A program made the position numbers and the translations under genes. 64,000 bases of DNA from Clitopilus passeckerianus (lineage: Eukaryota > Basidiomycota > Agaricomycetes > Agaricales > Entolomataceae). Shown here piece after piece: positions 35,943 to 47,620 of this stretch (its first letter is position 1; each line of letters begins with the position of its first letter). The notes beneath the pieces were generated by a model. That model was given only the letters and a program-made list of their open reading frames with translations, was not told the origin of the DNA and did not search any database. The stretch is taken from contig CALYLX010000084.1 in the NCBI GenBank assembly GCA_944990035.1, positions 62,001 through 126,000 on the forward strand, in the 5' to 3' direction.

Positions 35943-37000
35943 TGTGAATTGGGAAACTTGAAGGAGACGAGGAAAGACATCGGGTCTGGACGCGGAGACA
36001 TTTTATCATTCTCCTAGAGGTCATTCCGTTGAAGAGCACCACACGATCATTCCGTCAGACGTTGAACGCAACGCGGCCGCATTTGGCGGGTTTTGGCACC
36101 GTTTGATGGCCGGCAAAGATCACATCTTCAGATTCTGATGGGATTAACTGCAACTCAACCCAGGAGCTCCAGAATTCCGAACCAATGTACTAGTACTCTC
36201 CTTACGAATTCAACAATCTGCTGCCACCGACGATGAAGCGAAGTCGCCATCAGATATCAGTCTGGTAGCCCCTGATGACTTCGACGAGACGTTGGCAGGC
36301 CTTTCATGTATTGTATTGGTTGGCCGATTTTTAGACGGCCTGTTCCTCTCGTCGATCTACAACCAGTGCACGGCTGATGAATGCTGGTAAACAAACTACG
36401 AGCACTGTCGGTCTGACACCAAACATTGGTACCTGCCCGAGTCGCCGTCCATTATCTACAATTACCGTTTGTCCGTACTCTCTTCAGAAAGATGGCTAGG
36501 CACCCCCAAACCTTATGACTGATACCCTCGGATAGTTTCTGTCCTCGGGCCAACTCCAGCTGCGATCCAACAGTATGATAGCTATTTTGATTACTGTCAG
36601 AGCGACCGTGAGCTATAAGCTACTATTAAGGGTAGTTTAAGAACTGCAGTCATAGCATAGAAGGTACCAAAAACAAGGCTTTATATCAGCTTGTATCATA
36701 CTACCCAAAAAAGCATCGTGTCCGCGATGATGATGTCGGGGGAATACCAATTTGCCAGTGAATGGGCTTCTTCTACACATTCCCTCTGTACGTCCAGAAT
36801 TCCTTCCACAACGGCGAGAACACATAAGGTGTTGCTGTGGGTGTGTATTTGTTCTTCATAGGATAAGTCCCATTGTCGACCAGTATGTGGTCTTAATTTC
36901 CTCGAGGAAGTTCAGGATGGATCTGAATAAGCCAAGTGTATGTACCAAAGACTACGTGACCTAAGTTTGAATCATTTTGCTATCGTTCTAATACGTTCTC
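35943..37000. other. Intergenic stretch with a possible relic
   Basis: This is about 1.06 kb between two P450 genes. From about 36170 a frame without start reads SDISLVAPDDFDETLAGLSC and could be a gene relic. Around 36778-36822 is a sequence shared with 46508-46552 (see findings). Otherwise only chance frames are present. Confidence 0.45.
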
Positions 37001-39004
37001 TCAAAGCTGCGAGTGCATCTTCTCAATTAAATCTGCATGCCTCTTTGACCTTGGTACGATCTCGCAGTCAAATGGTTTAGGTCGTCTATGATCACATATA
37101 ATCAGCCTCTGAGCCCCTAGTAAAACGAAAGGAGAGACATACACAGCGAGTCCCTCATCTAACAGATCGTCTGGGTTTGGCAGGATGGGCTTTCCAGTCG
37201 CCGCGTCTCTGACAGGCGAAACGGTGAATGCCCCTACGATATTCGCCGCATTCAGCTTGAGCGCATTCCTATCGTCCACCATAAGCGACGTTCGCATCCA
37301 ACACAAAGAAACCAAGGAAACTTACAGAGCGACCGGATACCCAATACACGACCTCCTTCCCAGGCCAAATGTTAAGTGTCCGTGTTCCTTCGTATCCGGA
37401 AAAATCACTGGCGTCTTTCCGTCCGCTTGGAGGTGCCTCTCGGGACGGAAGACGTCAGGTTCGGGATAGACCTTCTCGTCGTGGTGGATGGCCCACACGT
37501 TGGGGAAGATGAGGGTGCCCGCGGGGATGAAGTGTCCTTCGTAGACATCGTCGTTTATGGATCTGTGTGGGACGGCTATCGATGGACGACAGAAGTCAGC
37601 TTATGAGCTCGCTACGTCAGAGAGAGATGAACGAACCGAGGGGACCCATGGGTCTCCATCGTAAAGTCTCTTTGATGACGGCGGTGAGGTAGGGCATCTC
37701 TTTGACATCCTTGAACGTTGGGAACCTATCGCCACCAGTGATGGAGTCAACTTCGCGTCTGAGCTTGGCTTGGACGTCGGGGTAGAGCACCATGGCGAGC
37801 ATGAAGAAGCTCAGTGTTGCGCCCATTGCTTCAGCACCAGCACCACTACAATTTCATCAGATAGAGCTCATCAAGAAGGAAGAGCGGAGAAAGGGACATA
37901 CAACATCATCCCAGCCAACCACGCCGTCTCTGTGGGCTCTAGGCCATACTGTCCCGCATTCTCAAGTAGTTTCTTAACGAAACACTCCTTCCTCTCACCA
38001 CTCTCAATCGCCCTTCTCGTCTCCTCAACAAGTCCCATAAACATGTCCGTATCCTTCTTGAACCATGCGTACCCCTCTTTCTTCCATTTGGCTAGGTACG
38101 TAGGGATGTGCATCATCCATGGGAAGATGTCTACCAGGTAGTTCCCCGGTAGGGCTGCTTTGAGCATCCGGTCTACGTAGTTTTCGACTTTGTGTACTAG
38201 GGGGTCGTTGGTGCTGATTAGGGGGTAGGCGTAGACTGCTGAGAGGACGGTGGCTGCTGCGGTTCTGATGGAGGAGCAAAATCGATTACAGAATGTCCTT
38301 GAAAAGAGAGGAGGGGAGGCTTACCTCCGAATCTGAGGATCGATCTTGCCCTTCTCGTGCAAGAGCCCATGGAGGAGTAAGACGGCTTCGCGTTCCTGAA
38401 GAGGCATGTACGACTCGACTGCCTTGAGCGACAGCCCGTCGTTGGCGGCGCGTCGCATCCTTCTCCACCTATCGCCGTATCGGGCGAATGCGAGGTTCAT
38501 CCCGCCCGTTAGGATTTCTGTAGCCATGATGAATCGCTAAGGGATGAAGAAATGTCAGATTCAGAGAAGGAAGGGGTCATATAAAGACGGGACTGACGGG
38601 TCGGTCCGAGTAGTTCGATGCCCTCCTCTCGAGAAGGTCTGCTGCTGATTTAGCGGTGCCGCAGACTACGACCTCTTGTCCAGCAAAGTTGATTCGGTAG
38701 ACTGAACCGAATTCCTTGTGCCAATCTGTCCATTCCCTATCAATCCACCGTCTTTCAGAGCAAAACTTCAGCCAAGCTTACCTGTGTATGTGATCCATTG
38801 GTTTTTCCCAATCTGGTGCGCATTCCCAATGAGAGGAAGACCTTTTGGCCCAGGGAACAGAGGTGCAGGATCCTTCTTTGAGGTGAGGCGTTTATACACG
38901 ATGTAGGTCAAGAGTGTTCCAACGGCAGCGGCTGCATATCTGGAGGTAGAGATGTCACCAGTGTTTGGGTCCAGGAAGAGACTTTGTAGCTGGCCCATCT
39001 TCAA
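37001..39004 (-). CDS. Cytochrome P450 monooxygenase 2 (atypical I helix)
   Basis: This is a complete microsomal P450 of about 530 residues, close to P450 4 in this window and to the fungal group often annotated as O-methylsterigmatocystin-oxidoreductase-like. The anchor is AAAAVGTLLTYIVYKRL and the hinge FPGPKGLPLIGN. The C-helix WxxxR is in YGDRWRRMRRAA. The ExxR motif is VIKETLRWRPMG, and the heme loop FGLGRRSCIGYPVA has the cysteine ligand. The I-helix motif reads GAGAEAMGATLSFF: the threonine pair seen at the same place in P450 4 (GAGAETTAA) is replaced by Ala-Met, which should alter oxygen activation. About ten exons join cleanly. A second possible start is two codons later. It probably oxidises the cluster's terpenoid intermediate. 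Confidence 0.9.
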
Positions 39005-39356
39005 TCTTCAATGATAATGATGGGTTTTCGAAGGTTAGTTCGGGTTGAATAGGAATGAATCTTTTAGACGATGTACAGTTTTATTAGCCATCACGATTCC
39101 GTTAGAAATACGGCCGCGTTCAGTAGGGCAGGAAGGCAGGAACCGAGTTTGCGGAATGAGTGACGATGGGAAGATGTGGACCGGAGAAACGTGGTGTTGA
39201 GATGAACCCGGCTGCCGGATCCTTCGTCAGCTTCCCGATCTTCGAACTGTCAACGAGAAGAGAAGGTCCTCCACCTACAAGAATCATGCGGACGCTGTTA
39301 TCTAGATTGCGGAATGCGAGGATTACAAACACGTATCTGGATATTATCCTGCGAGA

Positions 39357-39363
39357 TATATAA
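39357..39363 (+). promoter_or_regulatory. TATA box of short-chain dehydrogenase 1
   Basis: TATATAA lies 61-67 nt before the ATG at 39425, a good distance for a fungal core promoter with a short leader. Confidence 0.5.
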
Positions 39364-39424
39364 CCGCTGAACGACAGGCATCTAGAATCTCAACAAACAA
39401 TCTTCAGCTCGACGTTGAGAGACT

Positions 39425-40545
39425 ATGACTGACAAGGTTCCCAAACGTGACGATCTCCGTGGCCCTGTACGTTCCTTGCAACCCTCCTCCAACATTACTG
39501 ACTTTCTGCCTTTCCCTTGATAGATTTGGGACCTCGCTCTCATCCCTGACCAAACTGGAAAAGTCGCCCTAGTCACTGGCGCAAACGTCACCACCGGTAT
39601 CGGCTGGAATACCGCCAACGAGCTCGCCAAGAAGGGCGCCCACGTTATCATCCATGCCCGTTCCGCCGAGAAGGCTCAAACCGCCATTGACGCCATCCTC
39701 AAGGACTCTCCTCACGTCAAGCAGGAGAACCTTAGCTCGTTCATCGCCGAGTTCTCCGATCTCAAGGCGCTGAAGAAGGCTGCTGAGGAGCTGGCTGGAC
39801 GGCTTGAGAGGCTGGATATGTTGTTTAACAATGCCGGACTGTTCGTATTCCTTCGTCAAACTCACTTATATTTATACACTGACCTTTTACTTCTTCTAGC
39901 CTCGCCCGCCCACTCGACAAAGACGCCAACGGCATCTCCGTCTCCATGCTCACAAATCATTTTGCCCCCTTCGTCCTAACCACCACCCTCCTTCCCCTCC
40001 TGCAAAAAACCTCTACCCTCCCCAACGCCGACGTCCGCATCGTCACCCTCTCCAGCACCACGCAAACCCTGATCCCAGGCTCCGTGCGCTTCACCTCCCT
40101 CGACGATATCAACATCTCCTTCGGCCAAGACAACGGCATGCCCGCCAACATCCAGCGCTACGGCCTATCCAAGCTCGCTAACCTCCTCATGGCCAAGGAA
40201 CTGCAGCGCCAATTCGATGCTTCCGGCTCCTCCATCATCTCCATCTCCCTCCATCCAGGAGGAGTCAGGACACCAGGCTCAGAGGGGTTCATTGTCAACC
40301 AGCTCGGTGGAAGTTTGACGATGCTTGATTCGGCATTGACGCCGCTGCAAGGGGCCGTGACGAGCTTGTTTGCTGGAACGAGTGAGGAGGTGAGGAAGGA
40401 GAAAGGCAAGTATGCGGGCAAGTATTTGATGCCGTTTGGTGTGCCGAGTGAGGAGGATGAGTCTGCGGATGCGAAGAATCCGGAGCTGGCGACTGAGCTT
40501 TGGAAGACGAGTGAGAAGATTGTGGAGGATGTTCTAGCGAAGTGA
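39425..40545 (+). CDS. Short-chain dehydrogenase/reductase 1
   Basis: This is an NAD(P)-dependent oxidoreductase of the classical SDR type, similar to retinol-dehydrogenase/WWOX-like fungal enzymes. The cofactor-binding motif is KVALVTGANVTTGIGWNTA (residues about 27-45). The structural NNAG motif is in MLFNNAGL. The catalytic serine is in VTLSSTTQ, and the tyrosine and lysine are in YGLSKLANLL. SLHPGGVRT follows in the usual place. The C-terminus ends TSEKIVEDVLAK. There are three exons. From about 39900 to 40260 codon use is strongly biased to C-ending codons compared with neighbours, suggesting high expression. Its place among five P450 genes suggests it oxidises or reduces an alcohol or ketone made by one of them. 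Confidence 0.92.
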
Positions 40546-41057
40546 CTGCATAAGAGTAGATTGTAAATTGTAAGGGTATATCATGAATCTAGGAAGTTGT
40601 CATCATAGTTTCTGGCTGGAGAATATGCATCATTTAAAGAGTGACCCGTATGGCGAAATTATCAAGAGGAATGCTTTGGTTCCCTTTTTCATCTCTCCAG
40701 AAGTTCGACGGGTCAGCCTTACAATTCCGAGGCAACAAGCAGACCAGGGGCACAACGCCTGCGAGTATGAGACAAACTGTCACGATCCTTTCGGAATTTG
40801 GAGACTCCCATATCATAAAGAGATAGAGGTGCAAAACCGATTAATGTTCAAAATTGGCTGAGTAGAAATGAGACAGTCACCCGGGAAGTCTCTTTTGGGA
40901 GGTTTGATGAGCAATTGCAGAATGCGAAAGATGGGCCGGGGGGCACTGAGCCATGAAGCTTACTTCTCTTCAAAATGTCTTGGGCGATTTGGAGTTCACT
41001 CTCAGCGTAGACCGGTACATCCTTTATCATTCGCGATTCCTCGGCAGACACGAAGTC
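40546..41057. other. Intergenic stretch between convergent SDR genes
   Basis: This is about 500 nt between two stop codons. Short overlapping frames on both strands (40583-40861, 40848-41051) carry no motif I know. I see no gene here. Confidence 0.5.
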
Positions 41058-42209
41058 CTATATCGTAATTGCCCCTCTCAAGCCAGCATCATGTCTAATT
41101 ACAGCACCATTCACCATTTCATTCTCGCATACCGCCTGCACCAAGTGTGCGAACTCGTCCGGTCGGCCTGGCCGCTGAGGGAATTCACCGCAGGTCGAGG
41201 ATTCGGTGATGAAGGCGCTGTTGATGGGGGTCACTGTGCAGATGTCTCTGAGCTAAGGGAGGAGAAATGGAAAGAGGGAGTCGAAGACGTACGGAAGACT
41301 CCTGGTGAGATCGCGTTTACTCGGATGTTGTAGGGTGCGACATCCCGTGCCATAGGGAGCACCATAGAGGAGAGTGCACCTAAATGGCTTATATTAGCAT
41401 ACTTTCCACAGAAATCGTAGAGTTCCTATACCCTTTGTAGCGGAATACCCCATGCTTCCTGACTGACCGTCCGTGGCGCAGTATGATGAGGTCAGGATGA
41501 TCGAGCCTAAACCCTCGTGCTTTGACGACTACGGGTGATACTAGGGTAAGTCAATGAATCAGATTGGCGGCGTTGGGTACGGACCTTCTCCTTTCCATCA
41601 ATAATGCTCTGAGCAACAACCTGGGCGACGTTGAAACTCCCTACAACGTTGATCTGCAGTAGCCGGCTGAACGTCTTTGCTGACTCCATCCCCCATGGGC
41701 CTATCTTGTCGGGCTGAGCTGCCAGCTTGAGAGCCCCGTAAGCACGCGTGTGAGAAGGTCAAATAATATGGAGATTACCAGCCCAGTTGTCATAATCCCA
41801 GCACACAAGATTGCGCCCGAGAGTTGACCAAATTTCTCAATGCCTTGTTTGATCGCGTCTCGGACTTGGTCTTCGTTGGTTACATCGACCTTTCCGGGAT
41901 AAAAGATTTTGTCAGATGCGCTTAGGGTGTAGTTTTTTTGTTAGCTCGTCCATCGTGAAAACATGGCTGAAGCTTACATAGATGGAGCTGAGAGGTCAAG
42001 AATCTGACCAGGAGTCGGTAAATGTGACGTACGGGAGTGATAGAAACACTCACGATGACATTTGCTCCTTGTTCGACGAAGCGAGTGGTGACTCCAAGTC
42101 CTAAGCCACCAGATCTAGCGTATGCAAATGAATATTTGTTTAGCTTGAACAGACGGATAACGATTTACCCTCCTGTTACGACAAATGTGTTTCCTGCGAC
42201 CTTTACCAT
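41058..42209 (-). CDS. Short-chain dehydrogenase/reductase 2 (3-hydroxyacyl-CoA dehydrogenase type II-like)
   Basis: This SDR resembles the HSD17B10 / 3-hydroxyacyl-CoA dehydrogenase type II group. Exon 1 and 2 join to give VAGNTFVVTGGSGGLGLGVT, the dinucleotide-binding motif. KVDVTNEDQVRDAIKQGIEK follows, and GAILCAGIMTTG takes the place of the NNAG motif. The catalytic serine is in GLGSIILTSSYCATDG. An intron then has to be read so that GSMGYSATKGALSSMVLPMA results, with the YxxxK pair. NIRVNAISPGVF and RPGRPDEFAHLVQAVCENEM follow, and the protein ends in GAITI. The gene has at least eight short exons, but every catalytic residue can be assembled, so I regard it as intact. A cluster role in alcohol oxidation is inference. 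Confidence 0.82.
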
Positions 42210-43119
42210 CTTCAGAGGTGCGATTTATCAAGATTCTCCACGCATTCTTGGCCATTGGTGTATATGTATCCAGCGGTATCTCTGCCGCAAACGCGTACCG
42301 CTGCGAAGGGTACCCGAAACGCGCTGAGTTGGCGTCGAATTGGTCGAATCTTGCGGACAAGGCTATTTACGACTGGCTGAAGCGGAATGTTGCTGTCAGG
42401 TGCGGTCCATTTATCACGGCAGTGAGTTCAGGCACTTTTTATAAGCTTTGGAGAATTGCCCTCTGGGAAGGGGGTTGATTTAGTCAAGGCTTGAAACTCA
42501 ACGTACCCCTCGTCGTAGAAGCCCGATCGGATGTTATCACTTTCGCGAAGTTTTATGTAATATCAGGCTCTCCATTCGTCAGCTATTTCTCATCGTCTTT
42601 CTGCATCTCCCGGCTGCTACACTTATGGGTCTAATTGTGCCAGAATCTGGGACTTAGATTGACTAGAAGTCTCTCCGTCCTGGCAGCCTTGGCCTTTCAA
42701 GGTACCGCCGGCCGCTTTCTGACAGTGGATGTCATTACGTATCATGCCAAACCCCCATGTTATCAGATTGCTATCACAACCACTGAAACGTACGTTTTCG
42801 GTGTCCGTGCTCGAGACATAGTGCTATGGTCTCAAGGGGAATGTCAGAACAGAGTTTTCGTCTAGGTACTTGACGGAAGAGAGGTATGATAAGCAAAGCT
42901 CAGACGGAAACATGTTGAACGGAAGCAAATACTCTGGTCAGAATCCGGTCTTCTCAACATTCACAAACAATGTCAGTTCAGTCGACCCCGTCGACCCGAA
43001 ATTGCCTCCAGAGCACCACCTGCGGCCCGTGGCGGCGGTTAGGCTGATGCGGAAAGTCAGTTATTAGGCCTCCCAAGACTTAAAATACCGCACGCTGATT
43101 TTTGGGAAGATTCTCACAA
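42210..43119. other. Intergenic stretch upstream of P450 3
   Basis: This is about 900 nt holding two divergent promoters (SDR2 left, P450 3 right). A 97-codon plus-strand frame overlaps the SDR2 5' end (42185-42478) but has no recognisable features. I do not call a gene. Confidence 0.45.
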
Positions 43120-45323
43120 ATGGCTGTCTTCTCTTTGCCTATTCCTTCCCTAGACATCTGGTCGCTGAGCGCGATCACGGGTATTGTCTGGCTGGTGCAT
43201 AAAGCTAGCAAAACCGGTCAACGTGATTCATATCTGCCTCCTGGGCCACCAACCCTACCTGTGTTGGGCAATTTGCTCGACTTTCCGAAGACGCATGCCC
43301 ATTTGAAGTGAGAATACTCCCATCCCTGCCACGAAATAGCCTCTTATCATCTTCGGTGTAGATTTACGGAATGGGCGAAGAACTTCGGAGAGATCGTCAG
43401 CGTGAAGTTGGCAAACTCTAACGTGGTTGTCCTCAACTCAACGGAGGCGGTCCATCAAATTTTGGAGAAGAACTCGGCTCTATCCTCAGATAGGCCGCAG
43501 AACTACTTCATAAGCTTGATTGAAGGCGGAGAGGTTCGAGACATCGTTATGTACGTGTTTCATTTTCTAAGTCATGTCTTCGGGGAGACTCATTACGGTC
43601 CCACAGGCTGCGCTATGGTGCGTTTCTCCCTTTCGGCTGTCGAAATGGTCTCTCAAACTATGACTTCCGTAGGTGACAGGTGGAGATCGACCCGTAGGGC
43701 TGCCCACGAGATTCTCTCGCCAAAGGCATGCAAGGCTCATCTCGACGTCCAGCAAGCTGAAGCCATCGCTTTGTCCTTCAATCTCTTGACCGAGCCAGAG
43801 GTGGGTCGGAGTTCGCTGCCCATCGTGTAGATAGCTGATCCCTCCCCAAGGATTTCTTCTACCACATCCGACGCTACGCTCACTCCGTCATAATGTCCGT
43901 TATGTATGGAAAGCGTATCCCGAGGACAAGCACTCAATTCCTCATGGACTTTTACTCAATGACCGACGACATGACGGATATTACATCGCCTGCTAGGCAT
44001 CCACCTGTTGACCTTGTCCCAGCGTTCAAGCTCGTTCCCGAACGGTTCGCAAGATGGAAGTCATTATGTAAACGCATTCGAGAAAAGCAGCACAAGCTCT
44101 TCGTACCCTTGGTTCAAGAGGTCGAATCAAGGCTGGCGAGAGGGGACGCTACTGGCTGCTTTATGGAGGATATCATCAACAGAGCTGCTGAGTGGGGTTT
44201 GGAAAAAGAAGATATACTGTGAGTCTATGATTTACATCGCCTAGACTGATTCCTGATTCTGACGGCGAATAGGTACCTTGGTTCCATGATTGTGCAGGCT
44301 GGGTCGGATACGACTGCTGTCTTCCTCCAAAACTTCGTGCTATTTATGCTCATGCACCCACACGTGCTTCAGAAGGCTCAGGCAGAGGTGGATAGGGTGG
44401 TAGGCTCTGACAGAATGCCCCGCCTCGACGACCTTGCAGCCCTGCCCTACCTTCAGGCAGTACTATGCGAGGTAAGCACTCGAACCCACACTTGATGTAT
44501 GCTCGGTCTCACCCTCCTCAGACGCATCGGTTCAGGCCTGCAGCTCCGGTTGGTGTGCCGCATGTGACGACGGCCGATATACCTGTAAGTGAATACTCTT
44601 AGAAAGTCGTCGAATCGCCCGTCTAACTACGTTCTTATTCCAGTATGGCAAATACATCATCCCGAAGAACACCATGGTCTTCCAGAATACATGTACGTAT
44701 TGGCTTTGCGTTCATGATACTATAATCTGATCACCGCATAGACGGTATCTTCCACAATGAGGAGGTCTTTGAGCATCCTGAAAGGTTCGACCCGGAGCGC
44801 TTCGTTCAACACCCGGAACTTCAAAAGATGACCGACCTGGTCTTCGGTAGTGGAAGAGTGAGTGAAGAGTGCATGACCATAAGAAACTCTTCTGACCGAG
44901 TCTACAGCGTTTCTGCGTTGGCGTTTATTTGTCAAAGAACTCCATCGTAAGCCTCTTGATAAGCCTCCAGCATTTTTTGCTCACAGTTAATGTCATAGTT
45001 CATAAACGCCATGAACATTGTTTGGGGCTTTAATATCACAAAACCGCTTGATCGATGGGGCAAAGAGATCAACGCCGACCTGGACGCTTATAACGATGTA
45101 AGGCTCTTTAAGCATGAGGATGACGTTTGGTACTGAGCGTCTCTCTTAGGGCCTGGTCCTCAACCCACAGTCATACAAGGCTGTCATCAAGCCTCGTAGT
45201 CAGCACCACGAGACAATCCTTCGGCATGAATTCAGGAATACGGAGTCAGCGTTCAAGCCATACGAGAGACATCTAAGTCAAGAAGATATCAATTATCTCG
45301 CCGATGTTCGTGCCAATACGTGA
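43120..45323 (+). CDS. Cytochrome P450 monooxygenase 3
   Basis: This is a complete microsomal P450, the paralogue of P450 5. The N-terminal anchor is SLSAITGIVWLVHKA and the hinge YLPPGPPTLPVLGNLLDFP. The WxxxR motif is GDRWRSTRRAAHE. Helix I has IVQAGSDTTAVFLQ. ExxR is formed across an intron as CE-THRFRP. The heme loop, also split by an intron, becomes FGSGRRFCVGVYLSKNS. The C-terminus has an extension past the usual end (QHHETILRHEFRNTESAFKP, ending DVRANT) shared with P450 5. About fifteen exons, including an 11-nt micro-exon at 43607-43617 that completes IVMLRYGDRW. All junctions work. By context it should hydroxylate or further oxidise a terpenoid. Confidence 0.9.
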
Positions 45324-47227
45324 GAGGTTATGGCCAGCATTATGCGCCCAGAGATCCTCCGTGACGGATTAACAACGCTATTGCTACCTTACATACAGCT
45401 ATGGTCATTATAGAATACATGACGATATTCCTTGAGTGAATGTAAAGCAAGAAATTGGAAAAACAGACATCAATACAACTAGATCTAGGGAAAGTGCGAA
45501 GAGAACGTAAGGAGAGCATAGAAGGGGGCAAGGAGAAAAATGAGAAGAAACGAGGAAAACCGCTAACCTTACCGCTGCAATTCTTCATACGCACCAGGGC
45601 ACAAGAGTACGCGCGCCTTTGGTTTCTGAACGTTATAAATACCTGGTACCTACGAAATCGAAGGTACTTCTCCCACTTTCCCCCCTCTCTCTGCAATTTA
45701 TACCTTCTCCCCAACTTTCCTGCCTGTGTAAGCTCGTTCGTCAGTCGAACACCCCAAGAATACTTCAGCATTGAGCTCAAAGAGAGCTCCAGCATCGTCC
45801 ACAAAGAGTGGGCACTGGTTTGTTGAGTGTTTTCGCGTTCAGTTTCTCAGTCTCTCCCTTTCCCTCCCTCAGACGCGTCGCGCGTCTCGACTAACGGCCA
45901 CCACCAGCTCTTGAGCTTGAGCGGCTTGATCTCTTACTTTCACACTCACTCCTCAACCTTCGAGGAATTGTTCTGCATTTAGATTCTCTCGTAATCTACC
46001 AAACTCAGCGGGGCCCGACTATAGTGCACTCCCTGCGGCCAAGGAAATTATTTCCACACATAGAAAAGACTTCGACCAAATAAGGAAATACCTCCGGCTG
46101 GCTGATTCTGGGGAATTGGTTAAGGCGATTGGAGTCGCGAAGGCGTGCTGTGACCCCAGCAGCACCTTTTACGCGTCCTTGGACTCCATCAGCACCCTAC
46201 CATCCAGAATAGCGTCCCCGTTGATACTCCCCGACCCAGTGTCAGCCTGTATAGTACAAGTATACTAGTATTGGCGTAATAAGAGAAAAGGAATATACAT
46301 AGCGTTCGTCTCGACCCTAGCCATGTCCTTCAGACAATAAGATGCAGCTTATACGATGGAACAGGAATCTTGGCCGTCCAGATGCGCAGACGACGAACTT
46401 GATATAATATGCGATCTTGAGGAGAAATGCGAGTTTGATGCAAAAGTCGAGAAAAGCGGAATGATAGTGGCGAAATCTTGAGTAACTGGTACAACATCTT
46501 CATCAGCACGTTCCCTCCGTATGTCTGGAATTCCTTCCACACCGGCGAACATTAGAACACACCTGCTACATTGACCCACTGGCGTCAGTGCGGTGCAACG
46601 ACTCGGAGTCGCTCAACTAGAGGGTCTGCACCCTTAACATTCAGCCTCTTGAAAGGACCTTGGCTAGGAACATGTACACCTTGGGTGGTATCTTGTAACT
46701 GCATAGTAAGAGGGCAAGCCACTTCTATCGTTCATCTCTCTCAGGTTTTACAAGGACAACCTCCAGGAGAATATGCCAGACGGCAGTTCCGAAGTAAAGG
46801 AAAGGTTTTACGCAGAGACCTCATCAATCGAAGATAGTAGAGCACAAGAAGAACTTGAAGGTGAGTCCATGTGGTTCGCAAGGAGGCTTAAGAAACATAC
46901 TTGCGGGTGGCCATTGGCTCCCAGAACAAGGCGTAAGCCGGGAAAGACTGATATCGCGACAGAAGTAGTTGTCTAAATACGCGAAGCAGGGTAAGACCTG
47001 TTCGACAAACAGGAATGGAAGCTATCATGGCTCAAGTGCTAGAAACTGCAACATACTTAGCTCTGATAATATCGGGTCTGTGAACCAGGGAAGGTGCGTC
47101 GGTCAGTGCCATGGCATTCAAGCGGCAAGGGTTGACCCTGAGACGTCGAATTCCAGATGAAGTAGTAATGGTCCATTACTAGGTATTTTGTTCGAATAGC
47201 CAGGATTCGAGAGGTGGATGCAAGTTG
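45324..47227. other. Long gene-poor stretch inside the cluster
   Basis: This is about 1.9 kb with no gene I can support. Frames of up to 123 codons overlap on both strands (45340-45826) and are rich in Lys, Glu, Phe and Ser, as expected of chance frames in low-complexity DNA. Positions 46508-46552 match 36778-36822 (see findings). The stretch ends at the duplicated P450 fragment, so it is probably rearranged DNA. Confidence 0.5.
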
Positions 47228-47620
47228 CTCTTGGATTTGTACCTTGCCCACTCGACACTGATGCTCTCCGCCGCATCCATCCTTGCCACATTCAACCTGC
47301 ACAAAGCTAAGGACGCCCAAGGCAATGTTATCGAGCCGAGCAGGGAGTATCATGAGACGCTCATTGTGTATGTATCGTTTGATTCTCTTCCTGTGAGAGT
47401 GCCGAGCTGACGACCAAAATGGGAGGATAGACAACTGAAGAACTTTCCGTGCGAGATCAGGCCGAGGTCTAAGCAGGCACAGGAGCTGATTGCTACTGCT
47501 ACTGCTTTGGAGTGAGGCACCGTTATTTACGGGAAGATGTAGATTGGATGGAGAGAAAAACGCAGTTGGGACGATGGTTGACAAAACACAGATAGTATCA
47601 TAGGGTAACTTAATAAACTT
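47228..47620 (+). pseudogene. Inverted partial copy of the 3' end of P450 1
   Basis: This plus-strand stretch is close to the reverse complement of 33867-34260, by eye about nine bases in ten identical, intron included. It encodes YLAHSTLMLSAASILATFNL, then KAKDAQGNVIEPSREYHE, and after the intron KNFPCEIRPRSKQAQELI up to the stop near 47514. The copy starts just past the heme loop, so the cysteine ligand and everything before it are missing. It cannot make a P450. Confidence 0.85.

Noticed and set aside
41340..41570. SDR 2 looked like a pseudogene because the YxxxK exon is hidden.
   Set aside because: Reading through GGTCAGTCAGG and splicing at GTATAG..TTTAG gives GYSATKGALSSM with both catalytic residues.
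45455..45826. A 123-codon Lys/Glu-rich frame overlapping a 154-codon frame on the other strand.
   Set aside because: Both are low-complexity frames over the same purine-rich stretch, with no family resemblance.
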